This document shows, piece after piece, positions 40,772 to 48,061 of a DNA stretch of 48,061 nt. The notes below the pieces were generated by a model. That model saw only the letters and a program-made list of their open reading frames with translations, searched no databases and was not told where the DNA came from. The DNA is taken from positions 1 to 48,061 of the forward strand of contig NZ_LR655714.1 of the NCBI RefSeq assembly GCF_902168065.1, given 5' to 3'. How positions within the stretch are numbered: position 1 is the first letter of the stretch; every line of letters begins with the position of its first letter. Both the position numbers and the translations under genes were made by a program. The stretch comes from Mycobacterium tilburgii. GTDB taxonomy: Bacteria; Actinomycetota; Actinomycetes; Mycobacteriales; Mycobacteriaceae.

Positions 40772-41445
40772 CGCCGCTGATGGTAGATCTCGCGGGTGCG
40801 TTCGGTGTGACGTCGCATGAGGTCCGCGGCACGCTTGCCACTGCGTGCCGCGATGGCCTCGATCAGCTCGGCGTGTTCATCCCATGCGTCTTTGCCGCGG
40901 GATAACGCGATGGGCTGGTAGTACCACCGCACCCTGCGGCCGATCTGGCCGATGAGGTTCGCCAGGACGCTGTTCGCCGACATCGCGACGATATGAGAGT
41001 GAAAGGCATCGTTGGCGGTGACAAGGGCTTCCTTGTCACCGCCGGCGAGTGCCTTTTCGCCGGTTTGGTGCAGGTCCCGCAGACGCTCCACCTCGGCCGG
41101 TTTGGCGGTACGTGCGGCCAGCCGAGCTGACTCGGCTTCCAGCAGCGTGCGGACGCTCAACAGCTCGTCGGCCTCCGTGTCGGTGGGTACGTGTACGAAC
41201 GCGCCCAGGGCCGGACGAAGATCTACCCAGCCCTCGCTTTGCAAGCGCTGCAACGCCTCTCGGATGGGTTGTCGGCTCACGCCTAGCTGAGCGGCCAGCT
41301 CGTTCTCGACCAGATGCTGTCCGGGGCGCAGCTCACGCGTGATGATCAGCTCCATCAGCGTCTCGTAGGCGGCCTCCCGCAATGGCGCCGGACGCTCCAG
41401 CCTCATTCGCGATCCCGCCCCGTTTTGCGCGCCGGTGATGGCCAT
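40735..41445 (-). CDS. GntR family (FadR subfamily, FCD domain) transcriptional regulator
   Basis: 236 residues. The winged helix-turn-helix occupies about residues 20-85: LREAAYETLMELIITRELRP, ENELAAQLGVSRQPIREALQ and RLQSEGWVDLRPALGAFVHV. The C-terminal FCD ligand domain has metal-binding and helix motifs around RTLLEAESARLAARTAKPAE, DAFHSHIVAMSANSVLANLI and EHAELIEAIAARSGKRAADL. The effector is probably a carboxylate; the setting between oxlT/frc and formate dehydrogenase suggests oxalate, formate or their CoA products. Intact, although most presumed target genes are dead. The stop lies inside the 3' end of the convergent oxlT remnant. Confidence 0.9.
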   Translation of the reverse strand: MAITGAQNGAGSRMRLERPAPLREAAYETLMELIITRELRPGQHLVENELAAQLGVSRQPIREALQRLQSEGWVDLRPALGAFVHVPTDTEADELLSVRTLLEAESARLAARTAKPAEVERLRDLHQTGEKALAGGDKEALVTANDAFHSHIVAMSANSVLANLIGQIGRRVRWYYQPIALSRGKDAWDEHAELIEAIAARSGKRAADLMRRHTERTREIYHQRRQEAADGAEGVA

Positions 41446-41794
41446 GAATTATCCCACTCCCATTCGATGGTTTTCGTAGACAGCATACAATCCGGGCTCT
41501 TCAAAGGCGGGTCTTTGACACTGTGGAATTCGCAGCAGTTTCCCGACAAAAACACTGGTTCCGCCAAGTGCATACGGGATGCAAAATCCAGCCCGCGGGC
41601 ATGGGGTTTGCTGGCTGTCCCGGATTTTGTGGAGGTGTGCCGCCGGCCCGGACTGCCGCAGGCCTGGGTAGACGAGGGTCGCGGCAAAGGAACGGGGTTG
41701 GCGAGCGATCGATCTGCTCGCCAACACTGTTGATTTCGACACCGGCTGAGCCGGGATCGTCGGCATTAGCAGGATGCCGGGAGGACGATTCGTC
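41446..41794. other. Intergenic region between gntR and the formate dehydrogenase remnant
   Basis: About 350 bases with no supportable gene. It contains the gntR promoter region (gntR is read leftward from 41445) and the former 3' flank of the formate dehydrogenase gene. A TCGTAGAC / GCATACAA stretch at 41473-41490 could be a degenerate GntR-type site, but the match is weak. No terminator hairpin is evident. Confidence 0.5.
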
Positions 41795-42967
41795 TTAGAC
41801 CGCGCCGGACTTTGCGGTCGCGGTGTAGGAGCGTGCCCCGACACCGGCCAGCGCGCCGCCGTCGACGATCAGGTACTCGTTGCGAATCGGCTTGCCGTTC
41901 AAGTAGCATTCCACGATTTCCCGGGTGACGTCCGCGTACCGAGTCTGCGCCGACAACGTGGAACCCGAGATGTGCGGCGTCATGCCGTGGTGGGGCATGG
42001 TGCGCCACGGGTGGTCGGCCGGTGCCGGCTGGGAGAACCAGACATCGTCGGCGTAACCCGCCAGTTGGCCGCTTTCCAGCGCCCGCTTGATGGCGTCCCG
42101 GTCGCAGATCAGCGCGCGCCGTGTTGATCAGGTAGGCGCCCCGCTTCATGGTGCCGATCAGCTCTTCGTTGAACAGCCCACGGGTTTCGGGGGGCAGTGG
42201 CGCGTTGATGGTGACCACGTCGAGGTGCGGGACCATGTCCTGCACGCTGGGGTGGAAGGTCAGGTTCAGTTCCTTCTTCACCTCGGCGGGCAGCCAGTGC
42301 TTGTCGGTGTAGTGCAGGTGGACGTCGAACGGAGCCAGCCGCCGCAGCACCGCGAGCCCGATCCGGCCGGCCGCGATGGTGCCGACGTGCATGCCCTCCA
42401 GGTCGTACGACCGCTGCTCGCATTCGGCGATGTTCCAGCCGCCGTCGATGACCTACTTGTAGGACGGCAGGTAGTTGCGGACCTGCGAGCGGATCATCAT
42501 CACGACGTGCTCGGCAACGCTGATGCTGTTGCAGAAGGTGACTTCGGCGACGGTGATGCAGTGCTCGATGGCCGCATCAAGATGGTAGTGGTCCGAACCG
42601 ATACCCGCGGTGACGGCCAGCTTCAGCTTGGGAGCACGGGCGATCCGCTCGGCGGTCAGGTAGGCCGGCCAAAAAGGCTGCGAGATAACGATTTCGGCGT
42701 CGGCAAGGTGCTGGTCGAACTCCGAATTCTCGCCGTCCTTGTCCGAGGTCACGACCAGCTCATGCCCGAGGCCCTTCAGGCACGACCGCAAGCCCAACTC
42801 GCCGGAGACGCTGCCCAGCAACGTGCTCGGGGTGAAGTCAATGGCCTCCGGCGTCGGCAGCGTTTGCCCGTCCGGGTAACGCTCCAGAGCGGCAAACCGT
42901 CGCGCGAGTACTCGGTGGGGTACCCGGTTACCGGGTCGTCGTAAAGGACGTACACCACTTTTGACAT
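41795..42967 (-). pseudogene. fdh: NAD-dependent formate dehydrogenase (D-2-hydroxyacid dehydrogenase fold), broken
   Basis: Metal-free FDH oxidises formate to CO2 with NAD. From ATG 42967: [20 protein letters not shown], frameshift near 42896, then [60 protein letters not shown] and [18 protein letters not shown] (substrate-binding region). It continues [20 protein letters not shown], an in-frame TAG at 42453 (YLPSYK then VIDGGWN), and the NAD loop altered to GTIAAGRIGLAVLR (usual GxGRIG). After a frameshift near 42110 come DAIKRALESGQLAGY, HPWRTMPHHGMTPHISG with the catalytic His, and the end SYTATAKSGAV with stop 41795. At least one nonsense and two frameshift lesions. Confidence 0.92.
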
Positions 42968-43032
42968 AGAAATCGATTCCTTTTATAGCGCCGATGCTCG
43001 GCTCTTTTCTTGCCGCCACGCTGACGTGACGG

Positions 43033-44060
43033 TCAAGTTCGGTCGGCTGCGTGTGCCGTTGATTCACAAACTTTTAGCTCCTCGGTGATTTCGGCAACGG
43101 AGGATTTTGCGTCGCCGAACAGCATCGAGGTTCGCTCGTTGAAATAGAGCTCGTTCTCGATGCCGGCGAATCCTGGATTCATGGATCGCTTCAATGCGAT
43201 GACGGACTTGGCCTGGTCGACGTCCAGGACCGGCATGCCGTAGATCGGCGAGGCCGGGTTCGACCATGCCGCGGGGGTGGCACGTCGTTGGCGCTAATGA
43301 CCAGGGCGACGTCGGCACGGCTGAACTCGCCGTTGATCTCGTCCAGCTCCTTGAGATGCTCGTAGGGCGGCACATCGGCCTCGGCGAATAACACATTCAT
43401 GTGACCGGGCATGCGTTCCGCCACGGGTTGGATGGCGTGCCGGACCTCCACGCCGCGTTCCTCGAGCATTTCGCGCACCGCGTGCTGTGCTTGGGCCACC
43501 GCCATGCCGTAGCGGGCACGATGATCACCTGGTTGGCATAGCCCATCTGCAACGCGGCGTCGGCGGCACTGGTCTGGCGCACGGTCTGGTTACCGGTTGC
43601 CGTCCCGGAAGCCGCGCTGGCGCCGGAGGCGCCGAATCCGCCGGCGACGATGGCGGGGATCGACCGGTTCATCGCCTTGGCCATCAGGTTGGTCAGGATG
43701 GTGCCCGAGGCCCCGACGATCATGCCCGCCACGATCAGCGCCGTGTTATCGAGGGCGAGCCCGGTCGCCGCCGAGAGTCCGGTCAGTGCGTTAAGCAGCG
43801 AGATCACCACCGGCATGTCAGCACCGCCGATCGGCAGCACCACCATGAAGCCGAGCACCGCCGCGAAGACGAGCACGCCGATGAACAGCAGCTGCCCGCG
43901 CTGACCTGCTCCGATTGCCCCCGCGCATCCCACGGCGGCGACCAGCAGTAGGTTGAGTGGCTGCTGCGCCCGGCCCACGCCAATAGGTCTGCCCGGCAAC
44001 ACTTCTTGCAGCTTGCCGAAGGCGATCAATGAACCCCAAAACGAGAGCGATACTCCTGCG
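43033..44060 (-). pseudogene. pntB: NAD(P) transhydrogenase subunit beta, 5'-truncated and frameshifted
   Basis: PntB is the membrane-embedded and NADP-binding subunit of the proton-translocating transhydrogenase that makes NADPH from NADH. The remnant starts abruptly at SLSFWGSLIAFGKLQEVLPG, so the first about 160-170 residues and the partner pntA genes are missing. Transmembrane pieces follow (GFMVVLPIGGADMPVVISLL, NALTGLSAATGLALDNTALI, ASGTILTNLMAKAMNRSIPA). A frameshift near 43510 gives [40 protein letters not shown] and [15 protein letters not shown]; another near 43265 gives [20 protein letters not shown] and [18 protein letters not shown]. The stop is at 43033. It sits 65 bases upstream of the formate dehydrogenase on the same strand. 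Confidence 0.88.
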
Positions 44061-44299
44061 CGAAGAACGCGTTCATCACGTTATCCACGGTGTGGTGGGC
44101 GTCGAACAGCAACTCGCGTAGCGCACCACCGAACGATGGTCGGATCACGCGTTTTCCTGCCGTCGTGGTGTTGTTCCAATGTACCGAGCCGGATGGCCGT
44201 TTAGGCGCGGCAGATATGACGAAAAATGAAGTGGGTCATCAGAAGCAGGAATAGTGGAGTCATCTCAGCCGCCGACCGGGGAACGCGGCATGAGGGTGG
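44061..44299. other. Unrecognised junction segment between pntB and CocE remnants
   Basis: On the minus strand one frame reads VIRPSFGGALRELLFDAHHT followed by VDNVMNAFFAQEY (about 44070-44150). It looks like coding sequence by composition, but I cannot place it in a family. It is probably a third gene remnant trapped between two deletions. The rest, 44150-44299, is a short A+T-richer stretch with no signal. Confidence 0.35.
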
Positions 44300-45024
44300 T
44301 CCGAACCACGGCGCCCCGCTGCCGAGCATCCGCCGAGCCGCCGCGCCGAACAGCGCCTCGGCCACCGCTCCGGCCACCCTGCGCGGCGCTTGCAGCTGGC
44401 GCACGGCGGCCTCGAAGCGCAGCGGGTCTTCCTGATGAGCAGATCATGTCGCTCCACCCCAAAAAGTCAGCCGCCGCAAAGGATCCCTTGCCCCACACCG
44501 AGGCGGCGAAATCGTGTGGACCCGCCGTGATGACGGACGCGGCCAACTGCGGTGGCGGGTTCTGCAGGATCGCCCACTGGGTGAAACCTAGATACGACGG
44601 TCCCAGGGTTGCGAGCCGGCCGGTGAACCAGGGCTGCTCGATCAGCCAGGCGACCGTGTTAGCCCCGTCTTCGGCTTCGTGAACCATCGGCTCGAATTCC
44701 CCCGCTGACCCGAAAGTCCCACGCACGCTTTGCAATACGACGTGATAACCACGCGACGCATACGGCCGGGCGAACAGCAGCGATGAACGGAAACCCGCGA
44801 CCATATGGTCCGCGCACCAGGACGGTCCCGACGGGGCTGGTGGTGGTTGGCGCGTAGTGGTCGGCCACCAGCCGGACCCCGTCGCCCATCGGTATTTCGA
44901 CCCGGTCCACTGTGTAGCCGGTGGTGGCCGGTCGCAGATCCAACAACCGCCCGACCGCGTTGTCGCCGAGCTTGGTGACGGTGCGCAGCGCCGGTTCACC
45001 GGGACGTGTCGATGTGATGCTCAC
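44300..45024 (-). pseudogene. CocE/NonD family S15 hydrolase, truncated (Rv2800-like)
   Basis: A serine esterase/acyl-peptidase relative. From 45024: GEPALRTVTKLGDNAVGRLL, YTVDRVEIPMGDGVRLVADH, APTTTSPVGTVLVRGPYGRG. After a frameshift near 44760 come RPYASRGYHVVLQSVRGTFG, EPMVHEAEDGANTVAWLIEQ and the nucleophile motif TLGPSYLGFTQWAI. Another shift near 44430 gives RQLQAPRRVAGAVAEALFGA and GSGAPWF. The sequence ends there, about 240 codons in, against more than 500 in the family; the acid and His of the triad are lost. It is followed upstream on the same strand by the DUF3558-like gene, matching the Rv2799-Rv2800 neighbourhood. Confidence 0.87.
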
Positions 45025-45066
45025 GCCTCCAGGTTTAAGGCCGGGTCGTTTGCTGTTCGGCAGGGG

Positions 45067-45645
45067 TCAGAACTTGTAGTACGGGGTGAGATCGTTGGCC
45101 CGTTGCAGATTGGTGGACGGGCAGTCGACTTCGGGGTTGGAGTAGACTGTCGAGAAATACAGCGCCTGTTGCAGGACGCCGTAGCTGGTTTTGAACGCCA
45201 CCATGCAGGAGAAGAACCAGTAGCTGTTGTGGTAGGTCGGTTTGAGCACCCAATACGTCGCTGCTCGGTGTCCCTGGATCGTCGTCTCGAGCGCGTCGGG
45301 CGGCAGCGATTGTTCGTAGGTACGCCAAATGATTGGCTCGACGGCCAGCTGGTAATTGCCCGCATCCAGGTGGCATCGCAGGCCGTCCTCGTGTTCGGGG
45401 GGCGTGAAGGCCAGGCCGAGGCGCTGCAGGACGGCGAAGGGGATGTCCTCGCACGCGTCGAAAGGCCGCGGGTCGGTGGTTGCGATGATGGGACTCTTCA
45501 TCGTGGTCTTCAGCGGCTGCGCTGTCGACCGTAGCTGAAACGTGTTGCCGCTGTCGGTCCGTGCGGGCGGCCAACCTTGCCACCCCAACATGACCGCTGT
45601 CATCACCGCGCCGAGCACCCCGATCAGGCGCACCTTGGTGAACAT
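45067..45645 (-). CDS. Exported DUF3558-like protein (Rv2799-like)
   Basis: 192 residues from ATG 45645, which has AGGGAGTG upstream. An N-terminal hydrophobic segment (VRLIGVLGAVMTAVMLGWQG) acts as signal or membrane anchor; no lipobox cysteine is visible. The rest fits the DUF3558 pattern of mycobacterial envelope proteins: DPRPFDACEDIPFAVLQRLG, DGLRCHLDAGNYQLAVEPII and YWFFSCMVAFKTSYGVLQQA, with paired cysteines, ending PSTNLQRANDLTPYYKF. Function unknown. Intact next to the dead CocE-type hydrolase. Confidence 0.82.
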   Translation of the reverse strand: MFTKVRLIGVLGAVMTAVMLGWQGWPPARTDSGNTFQLRSTAQPLKTTMKSPIIATTDPRPFDACEDIPFAVLQRLGLAFTPPEHEDGLRCHLDAGNYQLAVEPIIWRTYEQSLPPDALETTIQGHRAATYWVLKPTYHNSYWFFSCMVAFKTSYGVLQQALYFSTVYSNPEVDCPSTNLQRANDLTPYYKF

Positions 45646-45780
45646 GACACTCCCTACCCTCGGCGGTCCTTGCCGGGAGTGTACAAGTCACGTGCGCGAG
45701 GTCGCAGCTAAGCCCAAACCGGGCGCCGAACGCCCCAGCGGGACTGGGATCGCCCGGCCGAGTCGTTAGGCTGGTTCCTC

Positions 45781-46758
45781 GTGGTGACCCGGGACTCGAC
45801 GCACGGCGGCCAGCAGGCCTCCCAACCGACGTTGTGGGCAATCTCGGATCTGCACACCGGGCACTTGGGCAACAAGCCGGTCACCGAATCGCTGTATTCG
45901 TCCTCTCCCGACGACTGGCTGATCGTGGCCGGTGACGTTGCCGAGCGTACCGACGAGATTCGTTGGGCGCTCGACCTGCTGCGACGCCGGTTCGCCAAGG
46001 TGATCTGGGTGCCGGGCAACCACGAGCTGTGGACGACCAATCGGGATCCCAACCAGGTTTTCGGCAAAGCCCGCTACGACTACCTGGTCAACATGTGCGA
46101 CGAGATGGGCATCGTCACGCCGGAACATCCCTTTCCGGTGTGGACCGAGCGCGGCGGCCCGGCCACGATCGTGCCGATGTTTCTGCTCTACGACTACACG
46201 TTTCTGCCGAACGGGGCGCTGAGCAAGGCTCAGGGTCTGGAGATCGCGCGCGAGCGCAACGTGGTGGCCACCGACGAGTTTCTGCTGTCGCCGGAGCCCT
46301 ATCCCACCCGCGACGCCTGGTGCAGGGAACGCGTGGACATCACCCGGGCCCGCCTCGAGCAACTCGACTGGATGACGCCTACCGTTCTGGTGAATCACTT
46401 CCCGCTGGTGCGCGAACCCTGCGATGCGCTGTTCTACCCGGAGTTCTCGCTGTGGTGCGGCACCACCAATACCGCCGACTGGCACACCCGCTACAACGCG
46501 TTCTGCTCGGTCTACGGCCATCTGCACATCCCGCGCACCACCTGGTACGACGATGTGCGCTTCGAGGAGGTCTCGGTGGGCTACCCTCGGGAGTGGCGGC
46601 GCCGCAAGCCGTTCAGTTGGTTGCGTCAGGTGCTGCCCGATCCGCGCTACGCACCGGGCTACCTTAACGAATTCGGCGGACACTTCACCATCACCCAGGA
46701 GATGCGGGAGCAGTCCGCGAAATTCCGGGAGCGGTTGCAGCAACGGCAGTCCCGATGA
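45781..46758 (+). CDS. pptH: Phosphopantetheinyl hydrolase PptH (calcineurin-like metallophosphoesterase)
   Basis: 325 residues; homologue of Rv2795c, which removes 4'-phosphopantetheine from acyl carrier proteins and opposes PptT. Metallophosphoesterase motifs are complete: AISDLHTGHLG (DxH) near residue 20, VAGDVAERTDEIR (GDx), VPGNHELWTTNRDP (GNHE), VLVNHFPLVRE (metal His) and VYGHLHIPRTTW (GHxH) near 245. The start is GTG 45781, with GTG 45784 as a near-equivalent choice. Its stop overlaps the pptT start as ATGA (46755-46758), so the attaching and removing enzymes are translationally coupled. Intact. Confidence 0.94.
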   Translation: MVTRDSTHGGQQASQPTLWAISDLHTGHLGNKPVTESLYSSSPDDWLIVAGDVAERTDEIRWALDLLRRRFAKVIWVPGNHELWTTNRDPNQVFGKARYDYLVNMCDEMGIVTPEHPFPVWTERGGPATIVPMFLLYDYTFLPNGALSKAQGLEIARERNVVATDEFLLSPEPYPTRDAWCRERVDITRARLEQLDWMTPTVLVNHFPLVREPCDALFYPEFSLWCGTTNTADWHTRYNAFCSVYGHLHIPRTTWYDDVRFEEVSVGYPREWRRRKPFSWLRQVLPDPRYAPGYLNEFGGHFTITQEMREQSAKFRERLQQRQSR

Positions 46759-47435
46759 GCGCCGACACGCTGGTGTCGTCGGTGCTACCGGCTACGCAGG
46801 GCATGGCGTATTCGGAGGTGTACTCCGACCCGCCCGGCCTGACCCCGTTGCCCGAAGAGGAGCCGCTGATCGCCAAGTCGGTGGCCAAGCGGCGCAACGA
46901 GTTCATCACCGTCCGGCACTGTGCCCGGGTCGCGCTCGGTGAGCTGGGCCTGCCGCTGATGCCGATCCTCAAGGGCGACAAGGGCGAACCGCGCTGGCCG
47001 GACGGCGCGGTCGGCAGTCTCACCCACTGCACGGGTTATCGCGGCGCCGTGGTGGGGCGCAGCAGCGCGGTGCGTTCGGTGGGGATCGACGCCGAACCTC
47101 ACGATAAGCTGCCGCACGGCGTGCTCGACGCGATCAGCCTTCCCGCTGAGCGCGGCGAGATCCCGCAGGTCATGCCAGCGGGTTTGCATTGGGATCGAAT
47201 TCTGTTTTGCGCCAAGGAATCAACGTACAAGGCGTGGTTTCCGCTGACGAAGCGATGGCTGGGTTTCGAAGACGCCCAGACCACCTTCGAGGCCGACGGC
47301 GCGGGAGCGGCGACCGGCACATTCGTCTCCCGGATCCTGATCGATCCGGAGGCATTGTCGGGGCCGCCGCTGACCGAACTGACCGGCCGTTGGTCGGTCG
47401 AGCGGGGTCTCGTGCTCACCGCGATCGTGCTATGA
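46755..47435 (+). CDS. pptT: 4'-phosphopantetheinyl transferase PptT (Sfp type)
   Basis: Transfers phosphopantetheine from CoA to polyketide synthases, NRPSs and ACPs needed for mycobacterial lipids and siderophores; essential in M. tuberculosis. 226 residues: [20 protein letters not shown] near 45, [16 protein letters not shown] near 90, the Mg-binding [19 protein letters not shown] near 112, and [20 protein letters not shown] near 155 (the second acidic/Lys motif). Linked by overlap with pptH upstream and truB downstream (ATGA at 47432-47435). Intact. Confidence 0.96.
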   Translation: MSADTLVSSVLPATQGMAYSEVYSDPPGLTPLPEEEPLIAKSVAKRRNEFITVRHCARVALGELGLPLMPILKGDKGEPRWPDGAVGSLTHCTGYRGAVVGRSSAVRSVGIDAEPHDKLPHGVLDAISLPAERGEIPQVMPAGLHWDRILFCAKESTYKAWFPLTKRWLGFEDAQTTFEADGAGAATGTFVSRILIDPEALSGPPLTELTGRWSVERGLVLTAIVL

Positions 47436-48061
47436 CCGAAGGCTCGGGCGGGCCGAGCGGTCCCGGGCTGGTCATCGTCGACAAGCCGGCCGGAATGACC
47501 AGTCACGACGTCGTGGGTCGTTGCCGCAGCATCTTTGCCACGCGCCGGGTCGGCCACGCCGGGACGCTGGATCCGATGGCCACCGGTGTGCTGGTGATCG
47601 GGATCGACCGTGCCACCAAGACCCTCGGCCTGTTGACGGCGTCTGCGAAATCGTATTCGGCCACCGTTCGGCTGGGTCAGACCACCTCCACCGAGGATGC
47701 CGAAGGTGAACTCCGGCAAACCATTTCGGCTGCCCACCTGACGGACGAGCAAATCGCGGCCGCGGTCGTCGGGCTTCGCGGTGACATCGAACAAGTGCCG
47801 TCGGCGGTCAGCGCGATCAAGGTCGGGGGCCGTCACGCGTATCAACTGGTGCGTGCGGGCCAGGACGTCGAACTCAAGGCTCGCCCGGTGCGGATCGACC
47901 GGTTCGAGATCCTGTCGACCCGGCGCGACGCCGGACTGATCGATCTGGACGTCGAGGTCGACTGCTCGTCGGGAACCTATATTCGGGCGCTGGCCCGCGA
48001 TCTCGGTGCCGCGCTCGGGGTGGGCGGGCAGGGGGGCGGGCGCGGAGACGCAGCGGAGGGG
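47432..48061 (+). CDS. truB: tRNA pseudouridine-55 synthase, partial at window end
   Basis: Converts U55 of the T-loop to pseudouridine. The first 210 codons are present: [20 protein letters not shown], the catalytic Asp motif [60 protein letters not shown] and [19 protein letters not shown]. The gene runs off the window. The last about 35 bases read as a Gly-rich string ([12 protein letters not shown]) instead of the expected continuation of GVGG, so either a lesion begins here or the sequence end is unreliable. The start ATG overlaps the pptT stop. Confidence 0.9.
   Translation, partial: MTEGSGGPSGPGLVIVDKPAGMTSHDVVGRCRSIFATRRVGHAGTLDPMATGVLVIGIDRATKTLGLLTASAKSYSATVRLGQTTSTEDAEGELRQTISAAHLTDEQIAAAVVGLRGDIEQVPSAVSAIKVGGRHAYQLVRAGQDVELKARPVRIDRFEILSTRRDAGLIDLDVEVDCSSGTYIRALARDLGAALGVGGQGGGRGDAAEG

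Overview
The window is high-G+C actinobacterial DNA whose proteins match slow-growing mycobacteria: mycothione reductase, EfpA, a His-tailed GroEL1, PptT/PptH, and the gene orders alr-tsaE-tsaB-rimI-tsaD-groES-groEL1 and cysG-efpA-proS-rimP-nusA-ylxR-infB-rbfA-nrnA. Roughly half of the recognisable genes are broken. Each broken gene usually carries several independent lesions (frameshifts, in-frame stops, large deletions), while long essential genes between them (infB, proS, groEL1, cysG, efpA) read cleanly. I read this as a mycobacterium in recent reductive evolution: G+C is still high and remnants are still easy to recognise, as in a host-restricted relative of the M. avium group such as M. 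lepraemurium. The species is an inference.

Layout. 1-2083: an S9 peptidase remnant fused 3'-to-3' with a SAM-methyltransferase remnant. 2184-12268: nnr, gadB, alr, a dead alpha/beta hydrolase, then the tightly overlapped tsaE-tsaB-rimI-tsaD set and the CIRCE-controlled groES-groEL1, closed by a terminator. 12310-17090: a graveyard (MTHFR-like, F420 oxidoreductase, OsmC, two methyltransferases) running into a nickel locus in which nicT is intact but hypA, hypB and a divergent Fur-family regulator are dead. 17095-19501: intact mtr and its hydrolase partner. 19616-22740: dead mqo, a GNAT gene, and a deletion that removed most of the chelatase-like gene, all of cobO and the front of cobB. 22745-34219: a healthy housekeeping block (cysG, efpA, proS, two DUF4439 genes, rimP, nusA, ylxR, infB, rbfA). 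34194-37320: dead nrnA, a secreted protein, and a chain of truncated echA16, PAS and MFS pieces. 37855-44050: an oxalate/formate locus with intact frc and gntR but dead oxlT, formate dehydrogenase and pntB. 44300-48061: dead CocE-type hydrolase, intact DUF3558-like protein, pptH, pptT and the 5' part of truB.

Taken together, cell-wall precursor supply (alr), translation, t6A tRNA modification, chaperonins, mycothiol redox and phosphopantetheine control are kept. B12 synthesis, [NiFe]-hydrogenase maturation, oxalate/formate oxidation, Mqo, the c-di-AMP phosphodiesterase and several lipid or detoxification enzymes are lost. I found no rRNA, tRNA, CRISPR array or recognisable insertion sequence.
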